From NCBI RefSeq assembly GCF_051622035.1, contig NC_135356.1, forward strand, positions 13,006,079-13,070,078: DNA of 64,000 nucleotides. The letters are read 5' to 3'. Of this stretch, positions 1 through 11,100 are shown in pieces; position 1 is the first letter of the stretch; each line of letters opens with the position of its first letter. The notes under the pieces were generated by a model. The model did not search any database, was not told the DNA's origin, and saw only the letters and a list, made by a program, of their open reading frames with translations. The stretch is from Arctopsyche grandis. Taxonomy: Eukaryota; Arthropoda; Insecta; Trichoptera; Hydropsychidae. The position numbers and the translations under genes were made by a program.

Positions 1-67
1 AATAAGCAATGCTTAAAGCTTGATTAAAAAATAAAAATAAATCAATTACAAAAAACAACGACCTTCT

Positions 68-73
68 TTTATT
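68..73 (-). terminator. Ancestral poly(A) signal of lipase A, displaced by the insertion
   Basis: AATAAA on the minus strand in the conserved 3' flank. In copies B and C the same motif lies 10 nt past the stop; here it is about 350 nt away because of the 88-402 insertion. The insertion brings its own AATAAA-like run (about 177-196), which may be used instead. Confidence 0.4.
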
Positions 74-87
74 CATCATCTTCTAAT

Positions 88-402
88 GGTGCATACGCAC
101 CAAGCCTACGAAGGGCACCACAGGCCAACTTTGCTGAAACCAGTAAGTAGCGTATCAAAATTAAAACTATTATTATTATTTATTTATTTATTTATATATT
201 ATCTTAGCTATCAAGATAATTTAAAAATACATCTTAATTACATTAATTAATAAAATAAATTATATTAAAATAAAAATTAAATAATGAAAGTTTAAAACAA
301 AACATACACAATTTAAATAAATTTGGGCTAAAATTAGATTATCAACAATGATATACAGGTAGTTCGAACATTATTTTTTTTAAATCGCTCTTTAAATTTG
401 AT
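88..402 (-). mobile_element. 315-bp repeat insertion just past the lipase A stop, flanked by TTCTAAT
   Basis: Copies B and C read straight from the stop into the poly(A) signal; copy A is interrupted here. The insertion is bracketed by TTCTAAT at 81-87 and 403-409, a likely 7-bp target duplication. It begins with GGTGCATACGCACC, a near-palindrome, followed by GGCCAACTTT and AGTAGCGTA. The same sequence occurs on the minus strand ending at about 5655, and more degenerate copies occur on the plus strand near 4710. No coding potential is seen, so it is a non-autonomous element of unknown class. Confidence 0.6.
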
Positions 403-419
403 TTCTAATTGATTGGACT

Positions 420-2942
420 TTAATTTACCCGGTATCTATTATTTTTAAGGAATGCAATAACATCATTGTAGACTATTTCCTTCACATCTTTCGCATAGAC
501 GAAGTCATTATGAGTGAAGTTTTTTCTCGGAACTGCAGTCACTGCAATCAATTTTGAAATCTCTTTGGATAGCTTCAAAACGTCTTCCTTTGTTGCGAAC
601 TCATCATTTTCCGAGAAGAACATCCTGACAGGGGCAACCACGTTCCTCAGATTGTATGGAGGTGGTTGTAGCTCACCGTATAAATGGATATTTCTCATCA
701 TGCCGTAATCGAATTGTCGGAAATTTTCGGCTTTATGGTCCTCTAGGTGGTGGTACAGCTCCCAGACAGACCCACCACCCGGTTCGTGTCCCATAAAAGT
801 CGAGACCATGTCCTGCAAAATGATGCAATTTTCGGGTAAAACTTCACACTAGGTTTATTTTATAATATCGGATTAAAGTACAAACCGGTTTTAATTCTTT
901 GGGATCGATTCCACCCAGTTGGAAGTTGAAATTTGAACATAGTGGGAAATATTTCCAATTCACGTCGCAAAATTTTGTGGCCATCATGTCCAAAAAGTCT
1001 GTACTCGGGATGAATTCTGCATTGCCGACCATACCTTGAAACACCTGCAAATTTGTTAAGATAGTAATGGAAGGTAAAACACGATTAAAAAAAATGTATT
1101 TTTGGACATTTAGGACATTACCGGTAAACCTGTTTATCGGTAAATGGCCCGAAAAAAAGATCGGTAAATTATTACTTTTACCGGCAAATCAATGAAACGG
1201 TTTATCGTATTCCTTTCCTTTATTTTGTCTTCTAGCAACACTGGTATATAAATATACAATTATGAAAATAATAGTAGAAGTTATAGAACGGACTAGAACA
1301 AGGAAGATGTAGTAAATCTATCTTGATATTGCAGTAGTTCCATATACAGCTAAATGTGTGTTATCAGTAAAAGAAAGGCTTCAGTTAGCTATTGGAAATA
1401 AAACTGAAATCAGTTTGGGTATGGGACCCACCCATAAAACAAATAAAGAAATTTTACGAAATGTTGACATTTTTGTTAAAATTAAAAATTACTTGTAAAA
1501 TTAGATCAAAATTATCGGACGATAGCTGTGGATACATCGAGTTTTCTTCCCTGTTCTTTTCTTAAACAACGAATAAAAAAATAAATATTTTTTAAATTCC
1601 TATATAAAATATTAATTTATAATGAATTCACTTTTGGGCAGTATATTTTGGTATATAATAAATAATGTTAATTAGGGTTTGGTTAAACATATTGAGTACA
1701 AAACAAGTAGTTTTTTAATATTTATGTACATAATTGACAAATCCGGTAAACTGGTAATTGAGAAAAAAATAATGGAAATGGTAAAAAAAATAATGGATAT
1801 GGATTTTAAAAGATAAAAAATGAATGTGCTATTTATCTGAAATAAAACTCGAGGATAAAAATTAATAAAACAGGTGACGTTTTTCATGCGAGCAATTTTA
1901 TAATTTGAAAAGTTTGCTTTGAGATGAAAAATACTTACATCCATATTATCAGAAATATTTGCCAACGCCGTGAATATGGGAGTTGCGACATGAGTCGTAA
2001 AAGCCACTGGGGCCAATGCAACCATGGTGATAATTTTCTTATTGTATTGTGGTCGTGTAGACGTCATCACAAAGAATTCACAAGTCCCTTGAGAATGGGC
2101 GACGTAGTGCAAATTTTGCCTTTTGGTCTTCATCAAAACGAAGTCGATCATTGCTGGTACGTCGTAATGTCCTATGTCGTGGTAGGAAAACTTCCAAAAG
2201 TCTTTGTCTTTGGCGTCTATTGGATTTATGGAGTAATAAGAGCCACGAGAGTTGCCCAGCCACACGTCAAAACACTCATCCACCAATAGATAAGCTGAAG
2301 TATAAAACGATTATATTGTTATTAACCCCCGACTTGAAATATTAAAATAAATTCTATATTTATTGTCATTCCTAATTGGCAACTCTTGATTTGTATTTAG
2401 ATTTGCGCCGATTTGAATTGATTAAATTACAATAAAAATCGCAGCCAAGTCGAGCCAGTATTCTTAAGCATGGTATATGAAATAATATTGAATCAAAATG
2501 ATTTGTGATATTTGCATGCGATTGGATAATTACCTAAGGATGATTCGGGTCCTAGAAGAATCCACTCGCCCGCTGAGCTGTACATCCCATGCATCATAAA
2601 TACTGGAATCCGTTGTAGGCAATTTGTCTTCCCTTTCGGCATGCGAAATATGGTCACATTGTATCCGTCTTCGGTCCTCACTTTGTATTCTTCGATAGTG
2701 TAGTTATTTTTTCTAACGATACCAGTCTGAAAATGTAGTCTTTCCATGAAAGTATTCAAATTGGTGCTATTTTTACGTTTATAAGTATAATTTCATACAA
2801 TGTCAAGAATAGCATCTTCAGTTATATTTGTGGAAGAAAGAGACCTCGATGCCAAACCTGATAATAATTGTCTTCCATGAGGAGACAGTCTAGCGTTAAC
2901 AGTTGTCCATATTGCTAATAAGACAAGTAACACGGACTGCAT
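420..2942 (-). CDS. Lipase A: secreted acid lipase (lipase 3-like), five exons, complete
   Basis: Predicted alpha/beta-hydrolase of the acid (gastric/lysosomal-type) lipase family, which hydrolyses triglycerides or sterol esters. Coding exons: 2799-2942, 2534-2726, 1939-2294, 886-1044, 420-812. All junctions are GT-AG, join in frame and give 414 residues, normal for the family. The start at 2942 is chosen because it opens a signal peptide (MQSVLLVLLAIWTTVNA). Visible motifs are the substrate-pocket loop MHGMYSSAGEW (exon 2), DVWLGNSRGS and the nucleophile elbow AHSQGT (exon 3), the acid residue in SENDEF and the catalytic His in FTHNDF (exon 5). The elbow starts with Ala where the family normally has Gly. 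Residues 'MERLHFQ', which look coding before exon 2, are intronic: splicing at the CAG at 2727-2729 restores the frame. The C-terminus is six residues shorter than in copies B and C. Splice sites are read by eye; function is inferred from family. Confidence 0.88.
1045..1938 (-). other. Intron 3 of lipase A
   Basis: This 894-bp intron has donor GTAAGT and an acceptor ending TTTGCAG. It shares long stretches with intron 3 of copies B and C (for example the run of 'ggtaaa/accggtaa' motifs near 1120-1200), so the intron was duplicated with the gene. No separate gene is seen inside it. Confidence 0.7.
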
Positions 2943-2980
2943 TTTGAATCGAACAAACGCTTTGCATTTGTAATTCAGTT

Positions 2981-2987
2981 TTTTATA
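2981..2987 (-). promoter_or_regulatory. TATA box of lipase A
   Basis: TATAAAA on the minus strand, about 40 nt upstream of the ATG at 2942. The same element, followed by a conserved CTGAA block, occurs at the same place upstream of copies B and C. With initiation about 30 nt downstream, the 5'UTR would be only 10-15 nt. The site is seen in sequence; its use is inferred. Confidence 0.55.
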
Positions 2988-3227
2988 CAATTTATGTAAT
3001 TTACCGTGAAGTATGTATAATTAGAGTTTTTTTATGTGATCATCGATAAGATGTTAGCATGATTATAAGGTCATTACAAAAACACTGTTCAAAATATGTT
3101 TTTAATTATTTTTAAATGCAAAATTATCATTTAAATACATATCATTAAGGGCGGAAATGAACAAAATATAATATTACATTGTAATAAAAATTTAAATAAT
3201 AGACATGTGCAAATATATAGTGTTGTG

Positions 3228-3302
3228 CCCGTTGATTTCAACGGGTGGTCTCAAAAAGGAAGTGATACATGAATTCAAATAAATTTATATTTTATATATA
3301 AA
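3228..3302 (-). mobile_element. Helitron-like 3' end with CCCGTTGA hairpin (fragment)
   Basis: Contains the arms CCCGTTGA and TCAACGGG separated by two bases, the same hairpin as at 16064, 28925 and about 45340. In better copies the hairpin lies 6-8 nt before a CTAG end. Here the end is degenerate (CACTAT). Confidence 0.4.
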
Positions 3303-4641
3303 TATTATATCATCATCATCATCATCATCATTTACAGCCATTCGCCATCCACTGCTGGATGAAGGCCTCTCCAACACGCTTCCACTCGTCTCTGTTTTGC
3401 GCAACACTCATCCATCTCATTCCGCACATTTTCCTAATTTCGTTCACCCATCTTCCTTGCGGTCTTCCTTTTACTCTTTTGCCTTCTCTCGGGTACCATT
3501 CAAGCACTTCTTTTGTCCACCTTTCGTCTATCCTCCTAGCTACGTGATCCGCCCATTGCCATTTCAATCTCTTCACTCTATCCACTATGTCCACTATCCT
3601 TGTCATACTTCTCACCCACGTGTTCCGCTTTCTGTCTTTCCTCGTTATGCCAAGCATACAGCGTTCCATACTTCTTTGAGTGCATTGGATTTTATTTAGC
3701 ATCTTGGCGTTCAGTGTCCAAGTTTCACATCCACACGTCATCACTGGCAAAACGCATTGATCAAAGATCCTTTTCTTCAGGCAGAGTGGCATTTTTGATT
3801 TAAAAACAGCATTCATCCGTCCAAATGCACTCCATCCTAATTTCATACGTCTCTTTATCTCTTCATCTTTACTACCAGACATGTCAATTATTTGACCTAA
3901 ATATAAATAATTATTTACTACTTCTACTGGTTTATCATCTAAGGGGATGCTATCAGGCATGCAATAACTATTGAACATTAGTTTAGTCTTATCTACGTTA
4001 ATTTTTAATCCTACTTTTCTACTTTCCCTGTCCAGCTGTGTTAGTCTGATAAGTAGGTCAGCTGAATCACGAGCTACTAAAACTATATCGTCTGCGAACC
4101 GAAGGTGACTCAAGAAGCGACCATTGATGCTTACTCCGGCTGTATCCCAATCCAAGTTCCTGAAAACTCCCTCAAGCACCGCATTGAATAACTTGGGCGA
4201 GATTGTATCTCCTTGTCTTACTCCTTTTCCTATGCTAAATCTATCTGTACCTGAAAAAATTTTAACCGAAGCTGTGGCATTCTTATATATTGCAGCTAAC
4301 AGTCCCACATAGGGTTCCGGCACTCCCTGTGTTTTTAGAGCGTTAAGTACTGCATTATGACTAACTGTATCGAAGGCTTTCTCATAATCGACGAAACCTA
4401 GGCACAATGGCCGTTGATATTCGTTGGCGCGCTCGATTAGTTCGCCAACTACTTGGAGGTGGTCCATTGTGCTGAAATTTGCCCTAAACCCTGCCTGCTC
4501 TATAGGTTGGTTCTCGTCGAGGATATTCTTCAGCCTTTCTGTAATAACCTTCGTGAAGAGCTTATTAGACCGCTGAAAGTAAACTAATGGGTCGGTAGTT
4601 CTTGATATCGCTTTTGTCGCCTTTTTTGTGTATTAAAATGA
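3303..4641 (-). mobile_element. 5'-truncated RTE-type LINE copy
   Basis: Nearly identical to the full-length element at 8194-11877, matching from its 3' ATG-repeat tail (3303-3332 on the plus strand as CATCAT repeats) up to 4641, where homology stops inside the RT region. Truncation at the 5' end is typical of target-primed reverse transcription. The small number of differences points to a recent insertion. Confidence 0.9.
3328..4467 (-). pseudogene. Truncated RTE reverse transcriptase ORF
   Basis: This 379-codon open frame corresponds to residues 607-985 of the intact RTE protein encoded at 8202-11159. It retains RT motif A (FVDYEKAFDTV), motif B (GVRQGDTISPKLF) and the catalytic LRFADDIVL, but lacks the endonuclease and the first RT motifs. 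A small insertion near 4560 (agcttattagacc versus agcttgtagacc) breaks the frame upstream. Fewer than ten residues differ from the intact copy over the shared length. It cannot encode a working retrotransposon protein. Confidence 0.9.
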
Positions 4642-4710
4642 TATACTGAAAGGTAATTTAATAAGGTGAAAAGTCGTAGTTATAAAGTAAAAAGTCAAGT
4701 GCACGTTATG

Positions 4711-5655
4711 GTGCTTACGGACTAAACCAACGACGATTTTGGGCCAACTTTTTAACCAGCAGTAGCGTACAAAATATCGTAATAAAAATTAAATTTTAAA
4801 ATTGAAATTCAATATCAAAATCAAGCTAAAGAGCGAGATTGAGCTTAAATTAGATCATCGTTGATGTTTTGAATTACAAAAATGTTTTGAATTACGACGA
4901 TACCGCATTTAAAACCAGAGAAATATTGTAATTTCTCTGCATACGAGCGAAAAAAAATAATGTTTAAGTCGTCACGAGATGTTACTGTATTTCCACGTGG
5001 ATGATCGATAAAAAAAAAACAATTCATAAAAAAACGCGGTGTCGGATGTCGGTGATTTGTCAAAGGGTTTTTTTTCTTTCGTCGAAATAAAATTAATAAT
5101 CACACATTATCCGATAAATTTTACCTCTGAAATGATTTAATTACTTGATTTATTTCGAAGAGAGAAACAATTGAAGAATAAAAAAATCCGTTTGATGTGA
5201 CCGACAACACCCCGGGTTAGCTTCCATCGTTGGATCACCCATACTAATACATGATATATTCTCAGTAACTGCGCATTACGGGGAAGTAAAAATAATAATT
5301 CTTTGATTTTTTTTCGATCTTAGTGCGTATCTTCGTAAGTCAAAACATCTTCGACAAACAAGAGTCGAGGATTACCTGTATGTGATTGTTGATGATCTAA
5401 TTTTAGGTCAATCTCGAAAATTTATTTAAATTGTGCATGTTCTGTTTTAACTTTCAATATTTAATTTTAATTTTAATATAATGATTATAATTTTATTTTG
5501 ATACTTGAATTTAATTTTAATATAATAATAATATTTTTAATTATGATATTTAATTTCAATTTTTAAATTTAATTTTTATTTCGATATTTTGTACGCTACT
5601 GGTTTTAAAAGTTGGCCTGTGGGCCATTCGTTGGCTTGGTGCGTACGCACCATCA
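4711..5655. repeat. Inverted pair of the GGTGC...GCACC repeat
   Basis: The left arm (about 4711-4865, plus) and right arm (about 5655-5395, minus) share GGCCAACTTTT, AGTAGCGTACAAAATATCG and AATTAGATCATC in inverted orientation. The right arm ends in the perfect 14-bp palindrome GGTGCGTACGCACC. The middle (about 4870-5390) carries no recognisable gene. The same arm forms the insertion at 88-402. Confidence 0.5.
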
Positions 5656-7256
5656 AACGCTCGCCGTTCGCCCGCCACGAAATGATGAATGAATGTGTGT
5701 GTCTTCGTGGTTGTGTGTATGTGTGTACGCTCCCTCGCAGGGTATCTGACACTGACATCACCCGTTCCAAGTCAGGTGCTCAATATAAGGAGCACATGTC
5801 AGATGGTCCACCCCCCACTTCCCCGCGTCTTTCCGACACGATCGGTCGTCACGCCACATCCATATGTATAGCTTATACTCCTGGTATTCTAAAATTTGTT
5901 TTTTTGAAATCTCCATACTTGTCGAAGCACTCGCAAATACATACATTTCCCAAAATTTTTGACATCATCCTTCACCGTTTGATTCTTGCGCAGTTTAAAA
6001 GATTATTGTGTGATGAGCAACATGGTTTTACACCCTGTCGTTCCACTACCACTAATCTCGCCTGCTTCACACATTTGATCATGTCTAAAGTTGACGTTGG
6101 TCAGCAAGTTGATGTAGCCTACTTTGACTTTCGTAAAGCCTTTGATCAAGTCAATAATGACGCTCTTTTGATCAGGTTAGCTGAAGTGGGTTTTTCAACG
6201 CGTCTTCTTAAACTCTTTGCTTCTTATCTTAGTGATAGGAAGCAATTTGTTAGATATGGTCTTTATGAATCTCCTTCATTTTTTACTCGATCTGGTGTTA
6301 CTCAGGGGTCCACTTTAGGCCCATTACTATTTACAATTCTTATTAATAACCTCCCTAGAGTTTTATGTAATGCATCATGTCTCTTGTTTGCTGACGACGT
6401 TAAATTATTTTTTGCTGTCAAGGATGAGAGGCAAGCCTCTCTCCTTCAAGCTGATATTAACGCTGTCTTGGAGTTCAGTTCTAGTTTAGGCCTTGAACTT
6501 AATTTAAACAAATGTGCAATTATGAGCTATGGACGTGCACATTCACTCTATTGTCACGGATATTCCATTAGATCCGTCTTGTTGAAGCGTGTGGAATCTA
6601 TTGTCGATTTGGGTATCACTTTTGATCCTCAGCTCACCTTTCACAACCATATCAAAAAAGTCGCTGACGTTTCCTTTCGTCGACTTGGATTTGTTTTGAG
6701 ATATGCAAGATTATTCTCCAATCCTTTGTCTTCTCGCTTGCTTTTCAATTCGCTTGTGAGAAGTAAGCTAGAGTATAATGCGATTGTGTGGAATCCGCAT
6801 GAAGCAAATTACTCTCTGATGATTGAGAAAGTGCAAAAAGCATTTCTTCGTTTCCTATATAGGAAAGAATATGGGTATTACCCATATCTCTACCCCACTC
6901 CTTTCCTTTTGGGCATGCTTGGGTATAATTCCCTTGAACTTCGGAGAAACTTCTCATTAATTCGTTTCGTTCTCCTGCTCTTACGTGGTAATACGTCATG
7001 CCCGTTGTTGCTGGAGCAGTTGGGGCTTTATGTCCCTATTCACTATGTGCGTGGTAGACATCATCATTTGCTGGCTGTACCTCCTGCCCGCACAGTCCTT
7101 TTTCGAATGGCTCCTATTCCAAGAGCTATCCGACTTCTTAATGAAATCGTTGCTGCCGAGACTGAATGTGATATTTTCCACCTTAGTGAGCGTAAATTGT
7201 CGGAAATTACTCTAACCCATTTATCTGGTAGTCTGCGCTCATCATTGTTTTCATGA
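5589..7256 (+). CDS. Chimeric ORF: unrelated 5' part fused in frame to a truncated Jockey/CR1-group LINE reverse transcriptase
   Basis: A 555-codon frame. From about residue 119 (near 5943) it is a non-LTR reverse transcriptase: FPKIFDIILHRL, the HGFTPCRSTTTNL block, motif A (VDVAYFDFRKAFDQV, near residue 180), motif B (SGVTQGSTLGPLLF) and the catalytic LLFADDVKLF (FADD at 267-270). A C-terminal thumb/connection region runs to the stop at 7256. There is no endonuclease domain and no ORF1, so the element is 5'-truncated. The first ~118 residues come from a different repeat (palindrome end at 5655) and GT-rich sequence and are probably not translated. The exact clade (Jockey, CR1 or relative) is uncertain. 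Confidence 0.75.
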   Translation: MYATGFKSWPVGHSLAWCVRTIKRSPFARHEMMNECVCLRGCVYVCTLPRRVSDTDITRSKSGAQYKEHMSDGPPPTSPRLSDTIGRHATSICIAYTPGILKFVFLKSPYLSKHSQIHTFPKIFDIILHRLILAQFKRLLCDEQHGFTPCRSTTTNLACFTHLIMSKVDVGQQVDVAYFDFRKAFDQVNNDALLIRLAEVGFSTRLLKLFASYLSDRKQFVRYGLYESPSFFTRSGVTQGSTLGPLLFTILINNLPRVLCNASCLLFADDVKLFFAVKDERQASLLQADINAVLEFSSSLGLELNLNKCAIMSYGRAHSLYCHGYSIRSVLLKRVESIVDLGITFDPQLTFHNHIKKVADVSFRRLGFVLRYARLFSNPLSSRLLFNSLVRSKLEYNAIVWNPHEANYSLMIEKVQKAFLRFLYRKEYGYYPYLYPTPFLLGMLGYNSLELRRNFSLIRFVLLLLRGNTSCPLLLEQLGLYVPIHYVRGRHHHLLAVPPARTVLFRMAPIPRAIRLLNEIVAAETECDIFHLSERKLSEITLTHLSGSLRSSLFS

Positions 7257-7585
7257 TTGATTGTGATTTATGAGTGAAATTTTGATTAACTCTCTTCCAT
7301 TTGGGCCTTACAGGGATGTTTTGTATTTGTAGTTGTTTCTTACATATTTATTGAAACTGGCTGTAGGTGCAAGGCATTCCTTATGCTATATTTTATTTGA
7401 TATTTTTACTTTATCTGTTATTATAAATGCTATTTTTTATGTATGTAGATGTATTTATGTTTATGTTTAATTGTTATTTTGTTTTTTTTCTTTTTTGTGT
7501 TATATTTTTTGACCATTGTGGCGCTTTAGGAATTCCTGTTATGCCACAATGGTCTGTTTAAAATAAATAAATAAATAAATACATA
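5943..7585 (+). mobile_element. Jockey/CR1-group LINE, 5'-truncated, with 3' stem-loop and AAATA tail
   Basis: The RT ORF is followed by about 300 bp of 3'UTR. A perfect 12-bp stem (7511-7522 GACCATTGTGGC with 7543-7554 GCCACAATGGTC) is followed by an AAATA-repeat tail (about 7560-7581). The 3' half recurs at 14550-15063 inside the lipase B intron at high identity. Confidence 0.8.
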
Positions 7586-8153
7586 CAAAAATATATGTAT
7601 GTATGTACATACATATACAAAAATACAATTTTTTTTTAAGAGATAAAACCTTTTTAAAATAATGCCCTTTCTTTTAAGATATCACTCATGTAGATGTTTT
7701 GTAAATTATCAGAATTAAGGTGTTAAACCTAATTGAGGAAGCGCGCCGAACAGAGGCCGTCATTCACAAGCGACTTTGATGTCATCGTCTAATCTCAAAT
7801 AAAACAAAAGTTTTGATAAAATTATTTATTATTCATGTTCAAATGCCAATTTCTAATGCATACTAGAGTCCTTCGTCTCACTTTCGTGATGGCAATTTTT
7901 GGTTTTATCTCTTCTTCATGGTTTTAAAAGACTTTTATATTGTTCTGATTATCTGTTATTTTGTAATTTTTTTTTTGTGTAAAAAAGCTCAAGAAGTTCC
8001 TTGACTCTTCCCCAGTGAAAATGTAACTTATGGTTATGATTTCACTGAATTGTCATTGAAACTATAATTTCACTGTGAGTTATATGTATGTACATTCTTA
8101 TTACTATTTTCACTGTGACATATACATACTATTATGTTATCTCTGTTTTATCT

Positions 8154-8154
<1 letters not shown>

Positions 8155-8193
<39 letters not shown>
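8155..8193. repeat. (TA)n microsatellite, 3' flank of the RTE element
   Basis: Uninterrupted TA repeat directly abutting the ATG-repeat tail of the RTE element. A second TA run lies at 11878-11896 at the element's 5' end, so the element probably inserted into a TA microsatellite. Confidence 0.9.
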
Positions 8194-8195
<2 letters not shown>

Positions 8196-11100
8196 TCATC
8201 ATCATTTACAGCCATTCGCCATCCACTGCTGGATGAAGGCCTCTCCAACACGCTTCCACTCGTCTCTGTTTTGCGCAACACTCATCCATCTCATTCCGCA
8301 CATTTTCCTAATTTCGTTCACCCATCTTCCTTGCGGTCTTCCTTTTACTCTTTTGCCTTCTCTCGGGTACCATTCAAGCACTTCTTTTGTCCACCTTTCG
8401 TCCATCCTCCTAGCTACGTGACCCGCCCATTGCCATTTCAATCTCTTCACTCTATCCACTATGTCCACTACCCTTGTCATATTTCTCACCCACGTGTTCC
8501 GCTTCCTGTCTTTCCTCGTTATGCCAAGCATACAGCGTTCCATACTTCTTTGAGTGCATTGGATTTTATTTTGCATCTTGGCGTTCAGTGTCCAAGTTTC
8601 ACATCCATACGTCATCACTGGCAAAACGCATTGATCAAAGATCCTTTTCTTCAGGCAGAGTGGCATTTTTGATTTAAAAACAGCATTCATCCGTCCAAAT
8701 GCACTCCACCCTAATTTCATACGTCTCTTTATCTCTTCATTTTTACTACCAGACATGTCAATTATTTGACCTAAATATAAATAATTATTTACTACTTCTA
8801 CTGGTTTATCATCTAAGGGGATGCTATCAGGCATGCAATAACTATTGAACATTAGTTTAGTCTTATCTACGTTAATTTTTAATCCTACTTTTCTACTTTC
8901 CCTGTCCAGCTGTGTTAGTCTGATAAGTAGGTCAGCTGAATCACGAGCTACTAAAACTATATCGTCTGCGAACCGAAGGTGACTCAAGAAGCGACCATTG
9001 ATGCTTACTCCGGCTGTATCCCAATCCAAGTTCCTGAAAACTCCCTCAAGCACCGCATTGAATAACTTGGGCGAGATTGTATCTCCTTGTCTTACTCCTT
9101 TTCCTATGCTAAATCTATCTGTACCTGAAAAAATTTTAACCGAAGCTGTGGCATTCTTATATATTGCAGCTAACAGTCCCACATAGGGTTCCGGCACTCC
9201 CTGTGTTTTTAGAGCGTTAAGTACTGCATTATGACTAACTGTATCGAAGGCTTTCTCATAATCGACGAAACCTAGGCACAATGGCCGTTGATATTCGTTG
9301 GCGCGCTCGATTAGTTCGCCAACTACTTGGAGGTGGTCCATTGTGCTGAAATTTGCCCTAAACCCTGCCTGCTCTATAGGTTGGTTCTCGTCGAGGATAT
9401 TTTTCAGCCTTTCTGTAATAACCTTCGTGAAGAGCTTGTAGACCGCTGAAAGTAGACTAATGGGTCGGTAGTTCTTGATATCGCTTTTGTCGCCTTTTTT
9501 GTGTATTAAAATGATAGTTGCGTTATTCCATCCTTCTGGTATAGCTTGGTTCTGGATGCATTTGCTGAAAAGCCTAGCTAAGATATTAATTAGGGGGGGG
9601 CCGCCACATTTTAGTAAGTCAATGGGAATATTATCTTCCCCTGGGGTTGTACCGTTCTTTGCAGTTTTTAGCGCGGCCTCTACTTCGCTAGGCAATACTG
9701 CAGGAACCCTTTGGCCGTGTGTCGATTCCAGAGCGGGGAATTGGCCGTTGTCGTTCTCGTATAGTTTTGCATAGAACGTGTAAACTCTGTCTATGATTTC
9801 TTCTCTATTCCTAATTATTACTCCGCTCTCTGATCTGATTGCGATCATTTGGTTTTTGCCTAAGAAAAGATCCTGTTTGCACTTTTTCAGGCTACGGTTA
9901 TTCTTAATGGTATTTTCTATTAGCTTGCTGTTAAAATCCCTGACATCCCTGACTATTCTCTTTTTAATTTCCTTATTTACTAGATTGTATTCTTGCTTAT
10001 TATTATCCCTATCTAAATTCCTTTTATGCTTAATTAGGTTTTTTGTTTCCGCTGAAATTTTGCTTAATTTAATCTGTTTCCTGAATCCACCTAATTTCTT
10101 ACCTGTTGAGGTTAGAACCGAACTAATTACAGTGTTCAATTCCTCGATGTCTGCTTCTGGGTTTAATTTCCCGTATCGATTTCCAAGTTCGAGTTCGAAT
10201 TCCTTTTTCCTAGACCTTAGTTGAGCGAAATCTGGAGAGTTACTGCATCCTTTTATTAATTTCCTTCGTTCGCAATTTATATTAATGGCCATCTTGGCAC
10301 GGACTAATCTGTGATCGCTACCTATATCTACTTTACTTAAAACACTAACGTCTTTAACGGAGTGCAGGGCATTTGTTAGGATGAAATCGATCTCGTTTCT
10401 GTCTCCTTTAGGACTCTCCCAAGTCCACTTATTGTTGGTGTTTTTCCTGAAAAATGAATTAGTGATAAAGAGCCTGTTGTGTTCTGCGAATTCTATGAGG
10501 CGATCGCCTCTGTCGTTTCTTTGGCCGGTACCAAAATTGCCTACTGCTCTTTCTGTATTTGCCTTTTGTCCTATTTTTGCGTTAAAGTCGCCCATGATTA
10601 TTTTAAAGTGGTGACGGCTATTATCGTATGCGTCCTGTATTTTTTCGTAGAAGTCTTCTATTTCCTCGTCTGGGTGGCTAGATGTGGGGGCGTACACTTG
10701 GAAGATTTGACAAGTGTACCTGCTCGAGATTCTTAATACTATATAGCATATACGTTCCGATATGTCGCTTATTTCTATAATATTTCTTTCTATTCTCTTA
10801 TTGATAAGAAACCCTACTCCTCCTATTCTACCATTTGGTAGCCCTCTCCAGTAGAGACAGTTACCACTTTTTAGGATTATTTGGTTTTGCTGTTTTCGTC
10901 TTACTTCACTAAGTCCTACTATATCCCATTTGATATTTTCTAATTCATTCTCTAATGCAAGCACACTTCCTTCACTCGATAACGTTCTTACATTGTACGT
11001 GGCTAAATACAGGTTTCTATTAGCTAAGCTATCATCCATCGTCACTCTTACCTTGTTGGAGGTTTGGATATTATTTTTCTCGCATGTATCCAAGATGTGT

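Noticed and set aside
1924-2289. Plus-strand frames over lipase exon 3 (also 16687-16965 and 21514-21939)
   Set aside because: They are antisense shadows of the lipase coding exons.
2727-2766. Extension of lipase exon 2 into MERLHFQ
   Set aside because: A shorter 32-nt intron would join out of frame. The CAG at 2727-2729 gives an in-frame 72-nt intron in all three copies.
9475-10736. Plus-strand frames across the RTE element
   Set aside because: Antisense shadows of the 985-codon ORF.
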